A stretch of 64,000 nt of DNA from an uncultured Bacteroidales bacterium (GCA_934692905.1 CAKUUM010000001.1:1-64000); one strand, 5' to 3'. Shown: positions 34,422 to 43,657, numbered from the stretch's first letter. The notes: generated by a model from the sequence alone, not told the origin. Translations and numbers: made by a program.

Positions 34422-35867
34422 TTACTCAATCACTTGACCTTGGGCATTGTAACGAGTGCCGTCAATTGTGATAACCAGTTGACCGTTTTCGATTGTCTTG
34501 ATAATGTTCTGTGCTTTATTGGCAGCATCCTGTATGTTTGTGGTAGTGCCGTTGCAGATAGTAGCATAGTCGGAGATAGTTGATTCCTTGTAAGTTACAG
34601 AGATGGCTTGGAATTGGTCATTTCCACTTGTACCGTCCTCTGTTAAAACAACTTCTTTTGCCGAGCCTTCCCGAATATTGTTGGCATTGTCCCATTTCTC
34701 AACATTCGAAGTAAGGGAATTTTCTTTGTTCAGTTTACCTTTGTCATTCTTACTGAAAGTAATTTCTACTTTGGACATTGTAGCCACAGATGAGATAGTT
34801 AGTGTGCCTTTTGCATAAAGACGGATAGCCGTACCCGAAGTATAGTATTTTGGCTCGTTTTGGGCTTTTGCTTTGGCAAATGTGCAACTTACGTTATCAT
34901 CAATAGCAATTTTTATACCATCAAAACTTTGCCCGTTACTATACTCTTGTTCGCTGAAGTCAATGGTGGCGGTAGTGCTTTCGGTGCTCTCTGCAACTAA
35001 TGCAAAAACTGCGTAGTAGGTGACATCTGTGGTCGGTATGGTGGAAGAAGTTACCCATTTGATGTCGGTGCCGTCTGCATTAACTGTTGACTCCATAGCC
35101 CAACCAATGAAAGTTTTGGCAGAGCAAGTGCTCGGGACTTCAGGGGTAGCAGGCAATACAACTGCCTCACCATCAATCACCTCTGTAGTGGCTGTTACTT
35201 TGCCGTTTACACTCCAAGAAATAAGGTTTGCAAGTAGAATCTCGCTACTCAAAGATACAACGACACTCTTCTTGCCACTTGTTAGTGTCAAAGTTGCCGT
35301 GTTTTCGCCCAACGCTTCCATGTCCGGGGTAACGATAATATCGCCACCAGTAGCAGGCAATGTGGTCTTATCCACTATAAATGCGGCTTTGTCGGAGAGC
35401 GTAATGGTGATGTCCTCGGTTAGGTTTTTGCCCGTTACGGTAATCGTTTTCTTGGGTGCTGTGGCATACATTGAGATACTGCCGAAATCAATAGCATCTT
35501 TAAGGACAGTCAGAACAGGATTGGTATTCTCCGTCCATTTGACGATAGTGCTACCTTCTCCTATTTGCGGTTGATTATAGGTCGACATTGTGCCTTTTAC
35601 GACCACTTTGTCCCCCTCTACCAGAGTCAATATATCTTCCAAACCGGACGCTGCATCTGCCGTTCCCTTATATACGTACAGAGTATTTGTGCCATCGGTA
35701 ATGGTATAATTGGTAGTGCCACTTGATGCGTATGGTGTTGCCTCGGTTACAGTTCCTGCCACATAGATGTCAGCGGCTGCACCTTTATCCGCATAGAGTT
35801 TCAAAGCCTCGGTCGTAGAATAAGGCAGGTCAGCAGTGCTCTTGTGAAAGCACATAGTCTGTATCAA
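34422..35867 (-). pseudogene. Secreted/cell-surface protein lacking its N-terminus
   Basis: An open frame of 481 codons, but the first residues show no signal peptide and the true coding sequence seems to begin near 35850 at a junction with phage DNA. From residue 10 there is an OB-like domain (IYVAGTVTEATPYASSG, EGDKVVVKGTMSTYNQPQ). Beta-sandwich segments follow, and a C-terminal tail ends IDGTRYNAQGQVIE. That tail resembles the short C-terminal sorting or anchor motif of Bacteroidales surface proteins. The intact gene would have had a signal peptide and more N-terminal domains. The frame itself is undamaged, so truncation looks recent. A terminator follows at 34194. Confidence 0.65.
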
Positions 35868-36945
35868 GTTCCAAATTCTGCTTGGCTCTTATCCATACCG
35901 ACTGCGCATACGTATATCCTGCATCGGGTTGTTTGCTTTTACCGATGTATATTTCATTTCCTGTGCCACCGTCATAGTCTTTTACTACTCTGGCAGCGTA
36001 GCAGTCGCCGTAAGCAAAGATGTTGGCTGTGCTACTTCCATCGGAGTTAAGCACGAGGTTTCTCCCGCCTATCTGCAAGTTGTCGAGTGCTGCTTTTGCG
36101 GCACTGGCAGAGACCTTGTCGGCATAGGCATTGGCTACCTCGTCCGCTTTGGTTGAGATAGCATTGAGTGCCGTTGTACGTGCGGTATAGTATGCTGTCT
36201 GCTTTGTGGAGAAATCCGCGGGTATAGCGATATTCTCGGGATTGTTTGCGGACAATGTTACCAAAACGGCACGGTAGTTTGTATGGGCGGTGTTGAAAGC
36301 AGTAGGGGTGCCTAAATACTCGGCAGTTATCTGCGACTTGTCAGCGTCTATACGTGCTATCTCGTCTTTGATACCCTGTTTCTCCACGGGGCTTATCACT
36401 CCGTCGGCAGCCCAGTTGTTCAGACGCGTGGTTGCGGCGTCTGCCACAGACTTCGCACTATTGGCAGCAGACTTCGCATTGGCAGCGTCAGTAACTGCTT
36501 TGTCCGCCGTGGTCTTGATACTATCGGAGTACTTATTGGCAGCGTCTGCAATAGCATTGACAAGCACCTGCCTTGCGGAGTAGTACGCCGTTATCTTGTT
36601 CCATGAATACTGATTGTCGTGTCCGTGATAATGGCAATATAGCCGTTTTGGGCATTGCTCTCCGTGGTGTAGTAGGTGAGTGCCTTGACACAAGCATTAT
36701 AGGCTGTGATGTAGGCGTTTTGGTTCACACTTGCGTACCATTTCTGTGCCTCACCACCTTTGCCGTCCGTACCGACTAATTGTATCTTCTCCTGCTTGAT
36801 GTTCTCTAACTCAACTGCAAGCGATTTCATTTCGCTGATATACACCCGCCCGTCTTTGTTCACCTCTGCGAGATTGGTGAGGGCTTGTGTAGCGTCCGCC
36901 TGCACTGCGTCTGCGGCTTTCTTGGCATTATCCGCTGTTGTCTTT
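35830..36945 (-). pseudogene. Phage tail/minor structural protein fragment, frameshifted and truncated at both ends
   Basis: Two frames read on through each other. One covers about 36945-36591 (AADAVQADATQALTNLAE, KEKIQLVG-like coiled coil) and the other 36600-35830. The second has Ala-rich coiled coil (DAANAKSAANSAKSVADAA), paired repeats with AYYSARQVLVNAIADAAN and AYYTARTTALNAIS, and LQIGGRNLVLNSDGS, a phrase typical of siphovirus tail-tip or fibre proteins just before a carbohydrate-binding domain. The reading shifts near 36600. The left end stops at LELDTDYVLS, where the truncated secreted protein begins. The right end runs into the VbhA-like gene. It is a fragment without other structural genes. 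Confidence 0.7.
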
Positions 36946-37188
36946 GTCCGCTTCTTCCGTGTCGGTGTTCTGCTCCGAGGCGGGCAGGGTCTCATAGTAC
37001 GAATTGACCAACCGCTGCGCCTCCGCATAGTCCACCTTGCCCTCAATGTGTTTGCGGGCGGTATCGATCAAGTATTGCGACGGTTTGAGTCCGTCCACAT
37101 CCTGCAGACCGATGGCAATCGCCCACGCCTCCGCCTTTTCGCGCTGCGAGGGTTCGCCTTGCTGTATGTAGTAGTCAAATTCGGTCAT
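36928..37188 (-). CDS. VbhA-like antitoxin, apparently orphaned
   Basis: This 86-residue protein has a core (AWAIAIGLQDVDGLKPSQYL, then DTARKHIEGKVDYAEAQRLV) that resembles the small VbhA-type proteins that inhibit Fic-domain AMP transferases in Bacteroidales. Normally a fic gene follows directly. Here the downstream DNA is the phage tail fragment, and no Fic motif (HxFx(D/E)GNGR) is found in the window. The last 20 residues (LPASEQNTDTEEADKDNSG) are polar and may be foreign sequence at the junction. The gene lies 5 bp after the HipA-like gene and is probably part of its operon. Confidence 0.7.
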   Translation of the reverse strand: MTEFDYYIQQGEPSQREKAEAWAIAIGLQDVDGLKPSQYLIDTARKHIEGKVDYAEAQRLVNSYYETLPASEQNTDTEEADKDNSG

Positions 37189-37193
37189 GCAAT

Positions 37194-38135
37194 CTATGAT
37201 TTTTCGCTTAAACGGTTAATGCGGTTTTGAATGAGAGACCAATAGGCATCTTGTAGGTCGTGCGGCAGGAAAGAGGCACGGATGGTGCTTTCCCATGCGG
37301 GGTAAATCTTTAGGAACTTACGGAAGATGTTGCTCACTACTTTTTCGTTCAATCCGCTGCCGAGCATGGCTTTCTCAAAGTCAGTGCGGGTCAGTCTGTG
37401 CTTCTTACCATTGAGGGTTAGTGCAAGTTCTTCGTTATCCGCAGGATTGACAATCGCTACATTCAGCAGGTCGTATGCAGGAGTCAGCACATACCCCGTA
37501 TTTGTCGGACGATACAAGAAAAAGTTCTTCAAGTGCATATTATTGCCTGTCAGCCAACAGAATAGCAGCAGTTCATAATAGCGCATCAAGTCCAAAACCG
37601 GTGTGGCGGAATAGCGCGCAATCACTTTTGCCACTTGCTCATACGAACTCTTGTATTTGTATTCGGTCGGGCGTTCCGACAACTGGCACATATCCTCCAT
37701 TGCGACCTTTCCGCTGCTGGAAATACGGTCTATCCTGCGGGTAATATACCCCAATTCCCCGTCTGCCAACCGAATCAAAGAATGGGGCACGACATCAATT
37801 TTGTTTTGTTCCGCCAAATGCATTGTCAGATCTTCCACTTCGGGCAAATGCGGATAGTATTCCGTTTGCGGCTTGAAAATATATCCGCCCCATAACCCCA
37901 CAATCGTCAGCCGTTTGCAGCCTTCGTGGTCTTGCAAGTGCAACGAAATCTTGGGTTGTACTCCCGTGAGCGTGGTTTGGGTGGCAATGACCTCTTTTGC
38001 CAATGCATCCATATCCGCCCGCGTATAGGCTAATGCGGGTACTTCCTGTGTGCCGAAGAAACGCCGCACACAAGCAGAGTGAAAATCCTTTTCCCCCTCC
38101 CGCAATTCCTTATAGCAATACAAACAACGGCACAT
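37194..38135 (-). CDS. HipA-like kinase core (HipT-type) with an altered catalytic loop
   Basis: This is a 313-residue protein starting MCRCLYCYKELREGEKDFH. It has an N-terminal Cys-rich knuckle (CLYC...FHSAC), then the kinase fold: GVQPKISLHLQD (near 58-69), FKPQTEYYPHLPEVE and YDLLNVAI (metal-binding Asp). The catalytic loop, usually GNxDxHxKN in HipA proteins, reads GNNMHLKN at residues 197-204, so Asn stands where the catalytic Asp is expected. Family members phosphorylate aminoacyl-tRNA synthetases. This one may be inactive or atypical. It follows the HipA N-terminal-domain gene by 2 bp, so the toxin is split in two as in HipBST systems. Confidence 0.82.
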   Translation of the reverse strand: MCRCLYCYKELREGEKDFHSACVRRFFGTQEVPALAYTRADMDALAKEVIATQTTLTGVQPKISLHLQDHEGCKRLTIVGLWGGYIFKPQTEYYPHLPEVEDLTMHLAEQNKIDVVPHSLIRLADGELGYITRRIDRISSSGKVAMEDMCQLSERPTEYKYKSSYEQVAKVIARYSATPVLDLMRYYELLLFCWLTGNNMHLKNFFLYRPTNTGYVLTPAYDLLNVAIVNPADNEELALTLNGKKHRLTRTDFEKAMLGSGLNEKVVSNIFRKFLKIYPAWESTIRASFLPHDLQDAYWSLIQNRINRLSEKS

Positions 38136-38137
38136 AA

Positions 38138-38458
38138 TCAGTCTGTTGCGTCTATCACGCTTACCGCCCCGATACAATCTTTGCAGCAGAGCAATAGCAA
38201 GCCCATTCTATCCAATATGCTCACATCGGTGTTTCTCAATGCCACATCCAGCAGCCACCCCTCCGGTATCAGCCCGTCGAAAAAAGGAAACAGCGTTTTG
38301 CTTTCGTATGCAGTCTGCGAAAGGGGTAGCGTCAAACTGATTGGCACGGCTTCCGCCTGCTGCAAGTATTGTTCATAATAGGTAAAACGATACCCAGCAT
38401 CGGTTTCTGCTAACATTCCCGCCAAGGAATCCTGGTAATATATTTCAGCCTTGCGCAT
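38138..38458 (-). CDS. HipA N-terminal subdomain protein (HipS-like)
   Basis: This is a 106-residue stand-alone version of the HipA N-terminal subdomain 1. It shows YYQDSLAGMLAETDAGYRFTY, then LPLSQTAYESKTLFPFFDGL and IPEGWLLDVALRNT, all typical of the family. In the three-gene HipBST modules of other bacteria the separate small protein acts as the antitoxin. The start overlaps the hipB-like gene by 14 bp and the stop is 2 bp before the kinase gene, so translation of all three is probably coupled. Confidence 0.85.
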   Translation of the reverse strand: MRKAEIYYQDSLAGMLAETDAGYRFTYYEQYLQQAEAVPISLTLPLSQTAYESKTLFPFFDGLIPEGWLLDVALRNTDVSILDRMGLLLLCCKDCIGAVSVIDATD

Positions 38459-38657
38459 TTTCTTTTTGCTGCGGAACTAACTCGTAATTAAACAAATCCA
38501 ATACTTGGTTCACCTTGTCCATACGCAGCGATATTTTCCCCTGCTCCATTTCGCGCACAAAGAACAGGCTTACTCCCGATTTGTATGCCAAATCCTCTTG
38601 CGTCATTCCGTATTGCTTGCGCAGTGCCTTTACGCACTCTGCTAATTTGGTTTTCAT
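38445..38657 (-). CDS. HipB-like helix-turn-helix repressor
   Basis: This 70-residue Xre-family DNA-binding protein has the HTH pattern ALRKQYGMTQEDLAYKSGVS at residues 10-29, followed by LFFVREMEQGKISLRMD. It is the first gene of the hip operon. It most likely binds the inverted repeat just upstream (38668-38685) to repress the operon, as HipB proteins do. The length is normal for the short HipB form in Bacteroidales. Confidence 0.87.
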   Translation of the reverse strand: MKTKLAECVKALRKQYGMTQEDLAYKSGVSLFFVREMEQGKISLRMDKVNQVLDLFNYELVPQQKENAQG

Positions 38658-38667
38658 TTTATTCTAC

Positions 38668-38754
38668 TATATGCGTTTGCATATAATACCACAAACACTA
38701 TGCCGTTCTATATTAGATTTCATATAATTCTGCGTATTAAATGTGAATTATATG
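38668..38754 (-). promoter_or_regulatory. Candidate operator region of the hip operon
   Basis: A perfect 7-bp-arm inverted repeat, TATATGC-gttt-GCATATA (38668-38685), lies 11 bp before the hipB-like start. Further upstream a 10-bp-arm inverted repeat, CATATAATTC (38721-38730) with GAATTATATG (38745-38754), has a 14-bp spacer. Confidence 0.55.
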
Positions 38755-39258
38755 CTATTTCATATAGTTTTCTGATAGTATCATTTCGCAGAGTTCGCGG
38801 ATGGCACCATCGCCGCCGTGGCGGGTGAGGCGGATGATATCGGGCAGGGTTTTGACCTGCGGCATAGCGTTGGCAGGGCAGGCGGGAGTGCCGACGTGGG
38901 AGAGCAGGTCGAGGTCGTTGATGTCGTCGCCCACAAAACAGACATCATCCAAGGTAATGCCCAGTTCGTTGCAAATCTCCTGTGCGGCTTCCAACTTGGT
39001 CTGCTTCACGTTGTCCACTTGCCGCCCAACGCCCATTCGCAGGTATTCCATACCGAGTTTGCGGGCACGGTGTGCTACTATCTCGGTAGTCTCGCTGGTG
39101 AGAATACCGCACGGAATACCCGCTTTGCGGAGCATGACGATACCCATACCGTCATACACGCAGAAACGCTTCAGTTCATCGCCATTGGCACTATAGTACA
39201 TCCCCCCATCAGTCATACAACCGTCCACATCGGTCAAAAACAACTTCACATCTTTCAT
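38755..39258 (-). CDS. kdsC: KdsC-type HAD phosphatase (3-deoxy-D-manno-octulosonate 8-phosphate phosphatase)
   Basis: This is a 167-residue C0-type HAD phosphatase. Motif I is FLTDVDGCMTDGGMYYS (nucleophile Asp near 9), motif II GILTSETTEIV, and motif III/IV CFVGDDINDLDLL. The same frame is open further upstream, but there it overlaps the dehydrogenase gene in a different frame, so the ATG at 39258 is chosen. It overlaps the upstream stop by ATGA. KdsC frees KDO for lipid A core synthesis. NeuNAc-9-phosphate phosphatase-like homologues are an alternative. The neighbouring dehydrogenase has no obvious metabolic link. Confidence 0.87.
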   Translation of the reverse strand: MKDVKLFLTDVDGCMTDGGMYYSANGDELKRFCVYDGMGIVMLRKAGIPCGILTSETTEIVAHRARKLGMEYLRMGVGRQVDNVKQTKLEAAQEICNELGITLDDVCFVGDDINDLDLLSHVGTPACPANAMPQVKTLPDIIRLTRHGGDGAIRELCEMILSENYMK

Positions 39259-42038
39259 CGCAGCCCCTCCTTCCGCTTGCTGACGATATTCACCAGATGC
39301 GCGATGCCGTAGTATTCGATGCCCGAATGGGTGGTGAGTCCTATTTCGCAGGTGCGGGAGTTGCTGACACCCATTGTGGCATACGCCTTCTCCACCTGTC
39401 CGCGCAGTTTGCGGAGTGCCCACGCATTCAGTTCGGGGTGCGTGAAACCCTTGTCGCCGGCGAAAGCACAGCAGCCAATCTCCTCAGGCACAAGCACTTG
39501 CGTAGCACACGCCTGCGCCACATGGAGCAGGTGCTGCGTGACGTTCATCTTGCGCGTCGAACAGGTGACATGCACCGCCACGCACGTGTCTAACGGCGTG
39601 ATTTCCAATTCGTCAAGCACAAACTTGTCGATAAACTCCGCAGGTTCGTACAACCGCAGATGGGGCATGGTCTCGCGCATACGATGCAGACACGGGCTCT
39701 GGTCACAGAGGATAGGCCAACGCCCGTCCTCACTGGCTCGGCGCAACGCCGCCTCCAACTCGCGTGTCTTGCGCATCGCCTCGTCGGGCATGCCTTTGCT
39801 CTCCCAGATGGTGCCGCAGCAGAGGTTCTCCATATTCTCGGGGAAAATCACCTCGAAGCCTGCCTTGTTCAGCACCTCGGTCATATCGTTGATGAGGGGT
39901 GTCTTGCCGCTGCCCAACCGCTGGTTGAGGCATGACGGGAAATAGACTACCCGCTTGTCAGTCAATCCTTTAAGCCCGTGCACCATGCCATATTCGCGTG
40001 CAATCCTGATGGCTTTTGCACGCACAGGGCGTGGCAGCGAGGGCGTCCACAGCGGGATATTCCTGCCGCTACCGTAGTACAGCCCTTTGCCCACAACGGT
40101 GGTCATCTTGTCGCCCAGCACGGTCTTCGCTGCGTGCGCCACGCTCAGCACACTCGTCAGCATACCGCCTATGTCGGACAGGTGTTCGCCCGCCCAGTAG
40201 CCAAGGCGTTTCTCGCTTTTGGTGAGTGCCTGCTCGCGCAAGAGGTGGATATAATCGCCCACGTTGATGCCCACGGGACACGAGGTGGAGCACAGCCCGT
40301 CGCCCGCACAAAGAGCACGACCTATATGGCGGAAGTCTTTATCCAACTGCTTGGCAATCAGTTGGTCAGCATGCTTGTCCGAGTGCTGCAACCGATGCAA
40401 CTCACGCTGCACCACAATCCGTTGGCGGCTCGACAACGCGAACCCGCAACTCACGCAGTTCACCTCGCAGAACCCGCACTCTATACACCTGTCTATCAGC
40501 GCGTTCACCTCGGGAAGCGGCTTGATATGCTCCAGATACGAGTGTTCGTCCTCGTTGAAAATCACCCCCGGGTTCATGATGTTGTCGGGGTCGAACAGGG
40601 TCTTCACCTCGCGCATGAGGGCGTATGCCTCGTCGCCCCACTCGCGGCGCACAAACGGCGCCATGTTGCGCCCCGTGCCGTGCTCCGCCTTCAGACTCCC
40701 GTGGTATTTGTCCACCACAAGGTCCACCACGGCGTGCATCATCCTGTCGTATTGCGCAACGGCTTCGGGCGTGTCAAACCGCTGATTGAGAATGAAATGG
40801 TAGTTCCCCTCCAGCGCATGCCCGTAAATCACGGCATCGGGATAGTGGTGCTCGCGGAACAGCCGTTGCAGGTCCAATGTCGCCTCGGCGAGGTGCTCAA
40901 TGGGGAACGCGATGTCCTCAATCAGACACGTAGTGCCTATCTCGCGCGTGCCGCCCACGGCGGGGAAGATGCCCGAGCGCATCGCCCAGTATTTGCCCAC
41001 CTGCACGGGGTCGGACGTGAACATCGCAGGTTGGCAGAGCGTATAGTGGCGCAGCACCTCCAAAACGACGTTGTTCTTCTGCGTAAGTTCTTCAGCGGTA
41101 GCGGCTTCTGTCTTTATCAGTACTGCCCCCGCATCTTCGGGCAGCCCCTGCAGTTCGGGGAAATCCTGCTCCACGGTACGCATGGCTTTGCGGTCGAAGA
41201 ACTCCGCGGCGGACAGCATCTGCGTCTGCTTCATCTCCGTCACCGCCTCACACGCCGACTGCGTGGTCGGGAACAGCAGCAGCGCCGATGCCGAGCAGGG
41301 CAGCAGGTCAGCCGTGCGCATGGTCACGGACGACAGGAACGCCAGCGTGCCTTCACTGCCCACCATCAGGTGGGCGATGATGTCAAACGGGTCCTCAAAC
41401 TCCACAAACGGCAGAATAGTCAAACCCGTCACGTTCTTTATCTGGTACTTCTTGCGTATCAACTCGCTGAGATTCTTGTTCTTACGCACCTGCAACCGCA
41501 GGTCGTCAATCTTGCGCACGAACCGCGCATGCGACATCAGGAACTCCGACCGGCTCCGCTGGTCGCCCGTATCCAGCACGCACCCGTCGGGCAGCACGAT
41601 GCGCACCGACTGCAGCATGCGGTAACTGTTGGCGTGCGTACCGCAGCACATGCCCGAGGCGTTGTTCATCACGATGCCGCCCACCATCGCCGATTTGATG
41701 CTGGCGGGGTCGGGCGTGAAGTGCTTGCCGTAGGGCTTCAGTATCTCGTTCACACGTTGCCCGATGATACCGGGTTGCAGCGTAATGGTCTGATTATCTT
41801 TGCCTAAACTGTATTTCTCCCACTTCTTGCCGCATACCACCAGCAGGCTGTCGCTTATCGCCTGCCCGCTCAGACTGGTGCCTGCCGCACGGAACGTGAC
41901 ATGCTTGCCCTCTTTGTGCGCACGCCGCATAATGGCTTGCACGTCCTCCTCGGTGGCGGGGTGCAGCACCTCTTCAGGAATCAGGCGGTAGAAACCCGCG
42001 TCCGTTCCCCACGCTAAACGCTCAATATATCGTTTCAT
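39255..42038 (-). CDS. FAD-linked dehydrogenase fused to Fe-S/CCG module (D-lactate or 2-hydroxyacid type)
   Basis: This 927-residue protein starts at MKRYIERLAWGTDAGFYRL. Residues 30-230 are a PCMH-type FAD-binding domain (RAAGTSLSGQAISDSLL, GGIVMNNASGMCCGTHAN). The vanillyl-alcohol-oxidase-like C-domain follows (VIYGHALEGNYHFILNQ, KAEHGTGRNMAPFVRREW). Two 4Fe-4S motifs are seen around residue 520 (CIECGFCEVNCVSCG) and 590 (CSTSCPVG). The last 250 residues are the CCG/GlpC-like part (FPSCLNQRLGSG, ENLCCGTIW, GCCAFAGDKG). It is the three-part Dld/GlcD-GlcF type used to feed electrons from D-lactate, glycolate or similar acids into the quinone pool. The precise substrate is unknown. Confidence 0.87.
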   Translation of the reverse strand: MKRYIERLAWGTDAGFYRLIPEEVLHPATEEDVQAIMRRAHKEGKHVTFRAAGTSLSGQAISDSLLVVCGKKWEKYSLGKDNQTITLQPGIIGQRVNEILKPYGKHFTPDPASIKSAMVGGIVMNNASGMCCGTHANSYRMLQSVRIVLPDGCVLDTGDQRSRSEFLMSHARFVRKIDDLRLQVRKNKNLSELIRKKYQIKNVTGLTILPFVEFEDPFDIIAHLMVGSEGTLAFLSSVTMRTADLLPCSASALLLFPTTQSACEAVTEMKQTQMLSAAEFFDRKAMRTVEQDFPELQGLPEDAGAVLIKTEAATAEELTQKNNVVLEVLRHYTLCQPAMFTSDPVQVGKYWAMRSGIFPAVGGTREIGTTCLIEDIAFPIEHLAEATLDLQRLFREHHYPDAVIYGHALEGNYHFILNQRFDTPEAVAQYDRMMHAVVDLVVDKYHGSLKAEHGTGRNMAPFVRREWGDEAYALMREVKTLFDPDNIMNPGVIFNEDEHSYLEHIKPLPEVNALIDRCIECGFCEVNCVSCGFALSSRQRIVVQRELHRLQHSDKHADQLIAKQLDKDFRHIGRALCAGDGLCSTSCPVGINVGDYIHLLREQALTKSEKRLGYWAGEHLSDIGGMLTSVLSVAHAAKTVLGDKMTTVVGKGLYYGSGRNIPLWTPSLPRPVRAKAIRIAREYGMVHGLKGLTDKRVVYFPSCLNQRLGSGKTPLINDMTEVLNKAGFEVIFPENMENLCCGTIWESKGMPDEAMRKTRELEAALRRASEDGRWPILCDQSPCLHRMRETMPHLRLYEPAEFIDKFVLDELEITPLDTCVAVHVTCSTRKMNVTQHLLHVAQACATQVLVPEEIGCCAFAGDKGFTHPELNAWALRKLRGQVEKAYATMGVSNSRTCEIGLTTHSGIEYYGIAHLVNIVSKRKEGLR

Positions 42039-42120
42039 TCTTGTCTTTCCGCGGCAGTCCCGCGAAACTTTATTCACAATCTTTCTTTTTTACACCCAAA
42101 CCGCCTCAACCGCCCCCCGC

Positions 42121-42219
42121 TAGACCCGCGATAGACCCCCGAGAAGCCCTCGACACAATCTCGTGTCAAGAATAGGTGATTCAGCAAGGGATACGCAAGG
42201 GATGAGCAAGGGATAGGCA
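42121..42219. repeat. 11-bp-period array, nine units
   Basis: tagacccgcga, tagacccccga, gaagccctcga, cacaatctcgt, gtcaagaatag, gtgattcagca, agggatacgca, agggatgagca, agggataggca. The second half is identical to the array at 11361-11459 for about 57 bp. Nothing else is seen in this spacer except the GGGGTCCCC-type segment at about 42256-42291. Confidence 0.9.
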
Positions 42220-42255
42220 ACCCATATCCACTCTGTTAGCCCCCTCTTTCTCGGG

Positions 42256-42291
42256 GTCCCCATAAGCCCGATAGGGTGAAATGGGGTGAAC
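42256..42291 (+). repeat. GGGGTCCCC element, second copy
   Basis: GGGGTCCCCATAAGCCCG followed by GGGTG-type sequence matches 2610-2643 inside the dispersed element. A GGGGGCAGGGGGAGTCT stretch follows and resembles the reverse complement of part of the ribF insert. Confidence 0.6.
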
Positions 42292-42312
42292 TTGAGGGGG
42301 CAGGGGGAGTCT

Positions 42313-43566
42313 TTAATATAGGTAATACTTGCTTGACGCCTCCCTGTATGTCTCCACGTCCTTGTACCAATAATCCTGTACGTCCTCCCAGCGGTACCGT
42401 TGCCCGAACATCTCACGAATCTTGTTGGTGCCGCACACTTTGTCGAACATGCCGAAGCGACTTTGGTCGCACAGGCTTAACCAGTCCTTGTCGGGGTACA
42501 ACCGCATAAGTTCTTGAACGATAAGGAATTGCACCTCGCTCAATCGCGCTTTCTCATAATCCATGATGTGAATCTGCACGCCCTGAATCTGCTCGCCTTT
42601 GAACACGCTGTAGTAGGGCTTGTAGTAAATCGGACGGAAATACAGCCCGGGCAAATCCAAGGCATTCATAGCGTCCGCGAGGCTGTCGGCGTTAATCCAC
42701 GGCGCGCCCATCAACTCGAAAGGCAGCGTGTAGCCCACGCCGATGTTCACGTACCCGAACTCGCCGAAGATGCCCGTCACGGGATAGAAAAGCGCGGTCT
42801 TACCCTGCGGCACATGGGGCGAAGCCACTACCCATTCCAAACCCGTCTCATCCCATGTCATGTCGCGGGTCCAGCCCTCCATTGGCACCACCGTCAGGCG
42901 GCACGGGTGCTCGGCTTGCGCATTCAGGTACAATGCCAACTCGCCGGGCGTCTGACCATATATATAAGGTATCTTGAACTGGCTGACGAACGACACATAG
43001 CCGTCCTCCACCAGATTGCCTTCTATCTTGTTGCCCCCCAGCGGGTTCGGGCGGTCCAATACCACCAGTTCCTTGTCGTATTCGGCGCACGCCTCCATCA
43101 GCATGCCCATCGTGGAGATATACGTGAAACTGCGGCAACCGATGTCCTGAATATCATACACCATCACGTCTATCTCGTCCATCATTTCCTTTGTCGGCTT
43201 GCGCGTAGCCCCATACAGCGAGTACATGCGCAGTCCGGTGCGCTTATCTGTCTCATTACCAACATGATCGCCCGCATGCACGTTGCCTCTTACGCCATGT
43301 TCGGGACCATACAACGCTACTAAGTTCACATTCTCTGCCTGCCACAGGATATCAATGGTCGAATGCATCTGCAGGTCCACGCCTGTGGGGTTGGTACACA
43401 GCCCGACACGCTTGCCTTCCAATGGTGCAAAGTTCTGACTTTTAAGCACTTCTATTCCGGGACGTACCACTGACTTTGCAGCAACCTGCTTGCTGCACCC
43501 CGTCATACCCATCGCCCACGACAGGCATACCGTCAAACTGACCAATACAACTGATTTTTTACTCAT
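42313..43566 (-). CDS. namZ: Exo-beta-N-acetylmuramidase NamZ-like lipoprotein (DUF1343)
   Basis: This 417-residue protein starts at MSKKSVVLVS. A lipoprotein signal ends MGMTGC (Cys 24). The DUF1343 body follows: LCTNPTGVDLQMHSTID (near 59-75), LYGPEHGVRGNVHAGD and VYDIQDIGCRSFTYISTM (near 130-147), and VVLDRPNPLGG. This family (GH171) includes Bacillus NamZ, which removes N-acetylmuramic acid from the non-reducing end of peptidoglycan fragments. Here it would recycle cell-wall fragments at the membrane surface. An upstream in-frame Met exists but precedes the promoter element (43588). The tRNA-Ser promoter faces away. Confidence 0.88.
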   Translation of the reverse strand: MSKKSVVLVSLTVCLSWAMGMTGCSKQVAAKSVVRPGIEVLKSQNFAPLEGKRVGLCTNPTGVDLQMHSTIDILWQAENVNLVALYGPEHGVRGNVHAGDHVGNETDKRTGLRMYSLYGATRKPTKEMMDEIDVMVYDIQDIGCRSFTYISTMGMLMEACAEYDKELVVLDRPNPLGGNKIEGNLVEDGYVSFVSQFKIPYIYGQTPGELALYLNAQAEHPCRLTVVPMEGWTRDMTWDETGLEWVVASPHVPQGKTALFYPVTGIFGEFGYVNIGVGYTLPFELMGAPWINADSLADAMNALDLPGLYFRPIYYKPYYSVFKGEQIQGVQIHIMDYEKARLSEVQFLIVQELMRLYPDKDWLSLCDQSRFGMFDKVCGTNKIREMFGQRYRWEDVQDYWYKDVETYREASSKYYLY

Positions 43567-43587
43567 ATATTTCTGATGATTAGACCG

Positions 43588-43595
43588 CAAAGTTA
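43588..43595 (-). promoter_or_regulatory. Promoter element for namZ
   Basis: TAACTTTG on the minus strand, 22 bp before the chosen start. Confidence 0.6.
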
Positions 43596-43657
43596 CGAAA
43601 AAAGCGTGATGTGTACAATTTTTCTTGAATTTATTTGCACAATCCAAATTAAAGCAG

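Noticed and set aside
39978..41807. 609-codon open frame on the plus strand
   Set aside because: It is antisense to the FAD/Fe-S dehydrogenase, rich in His, Arg and Gln, with no domain.
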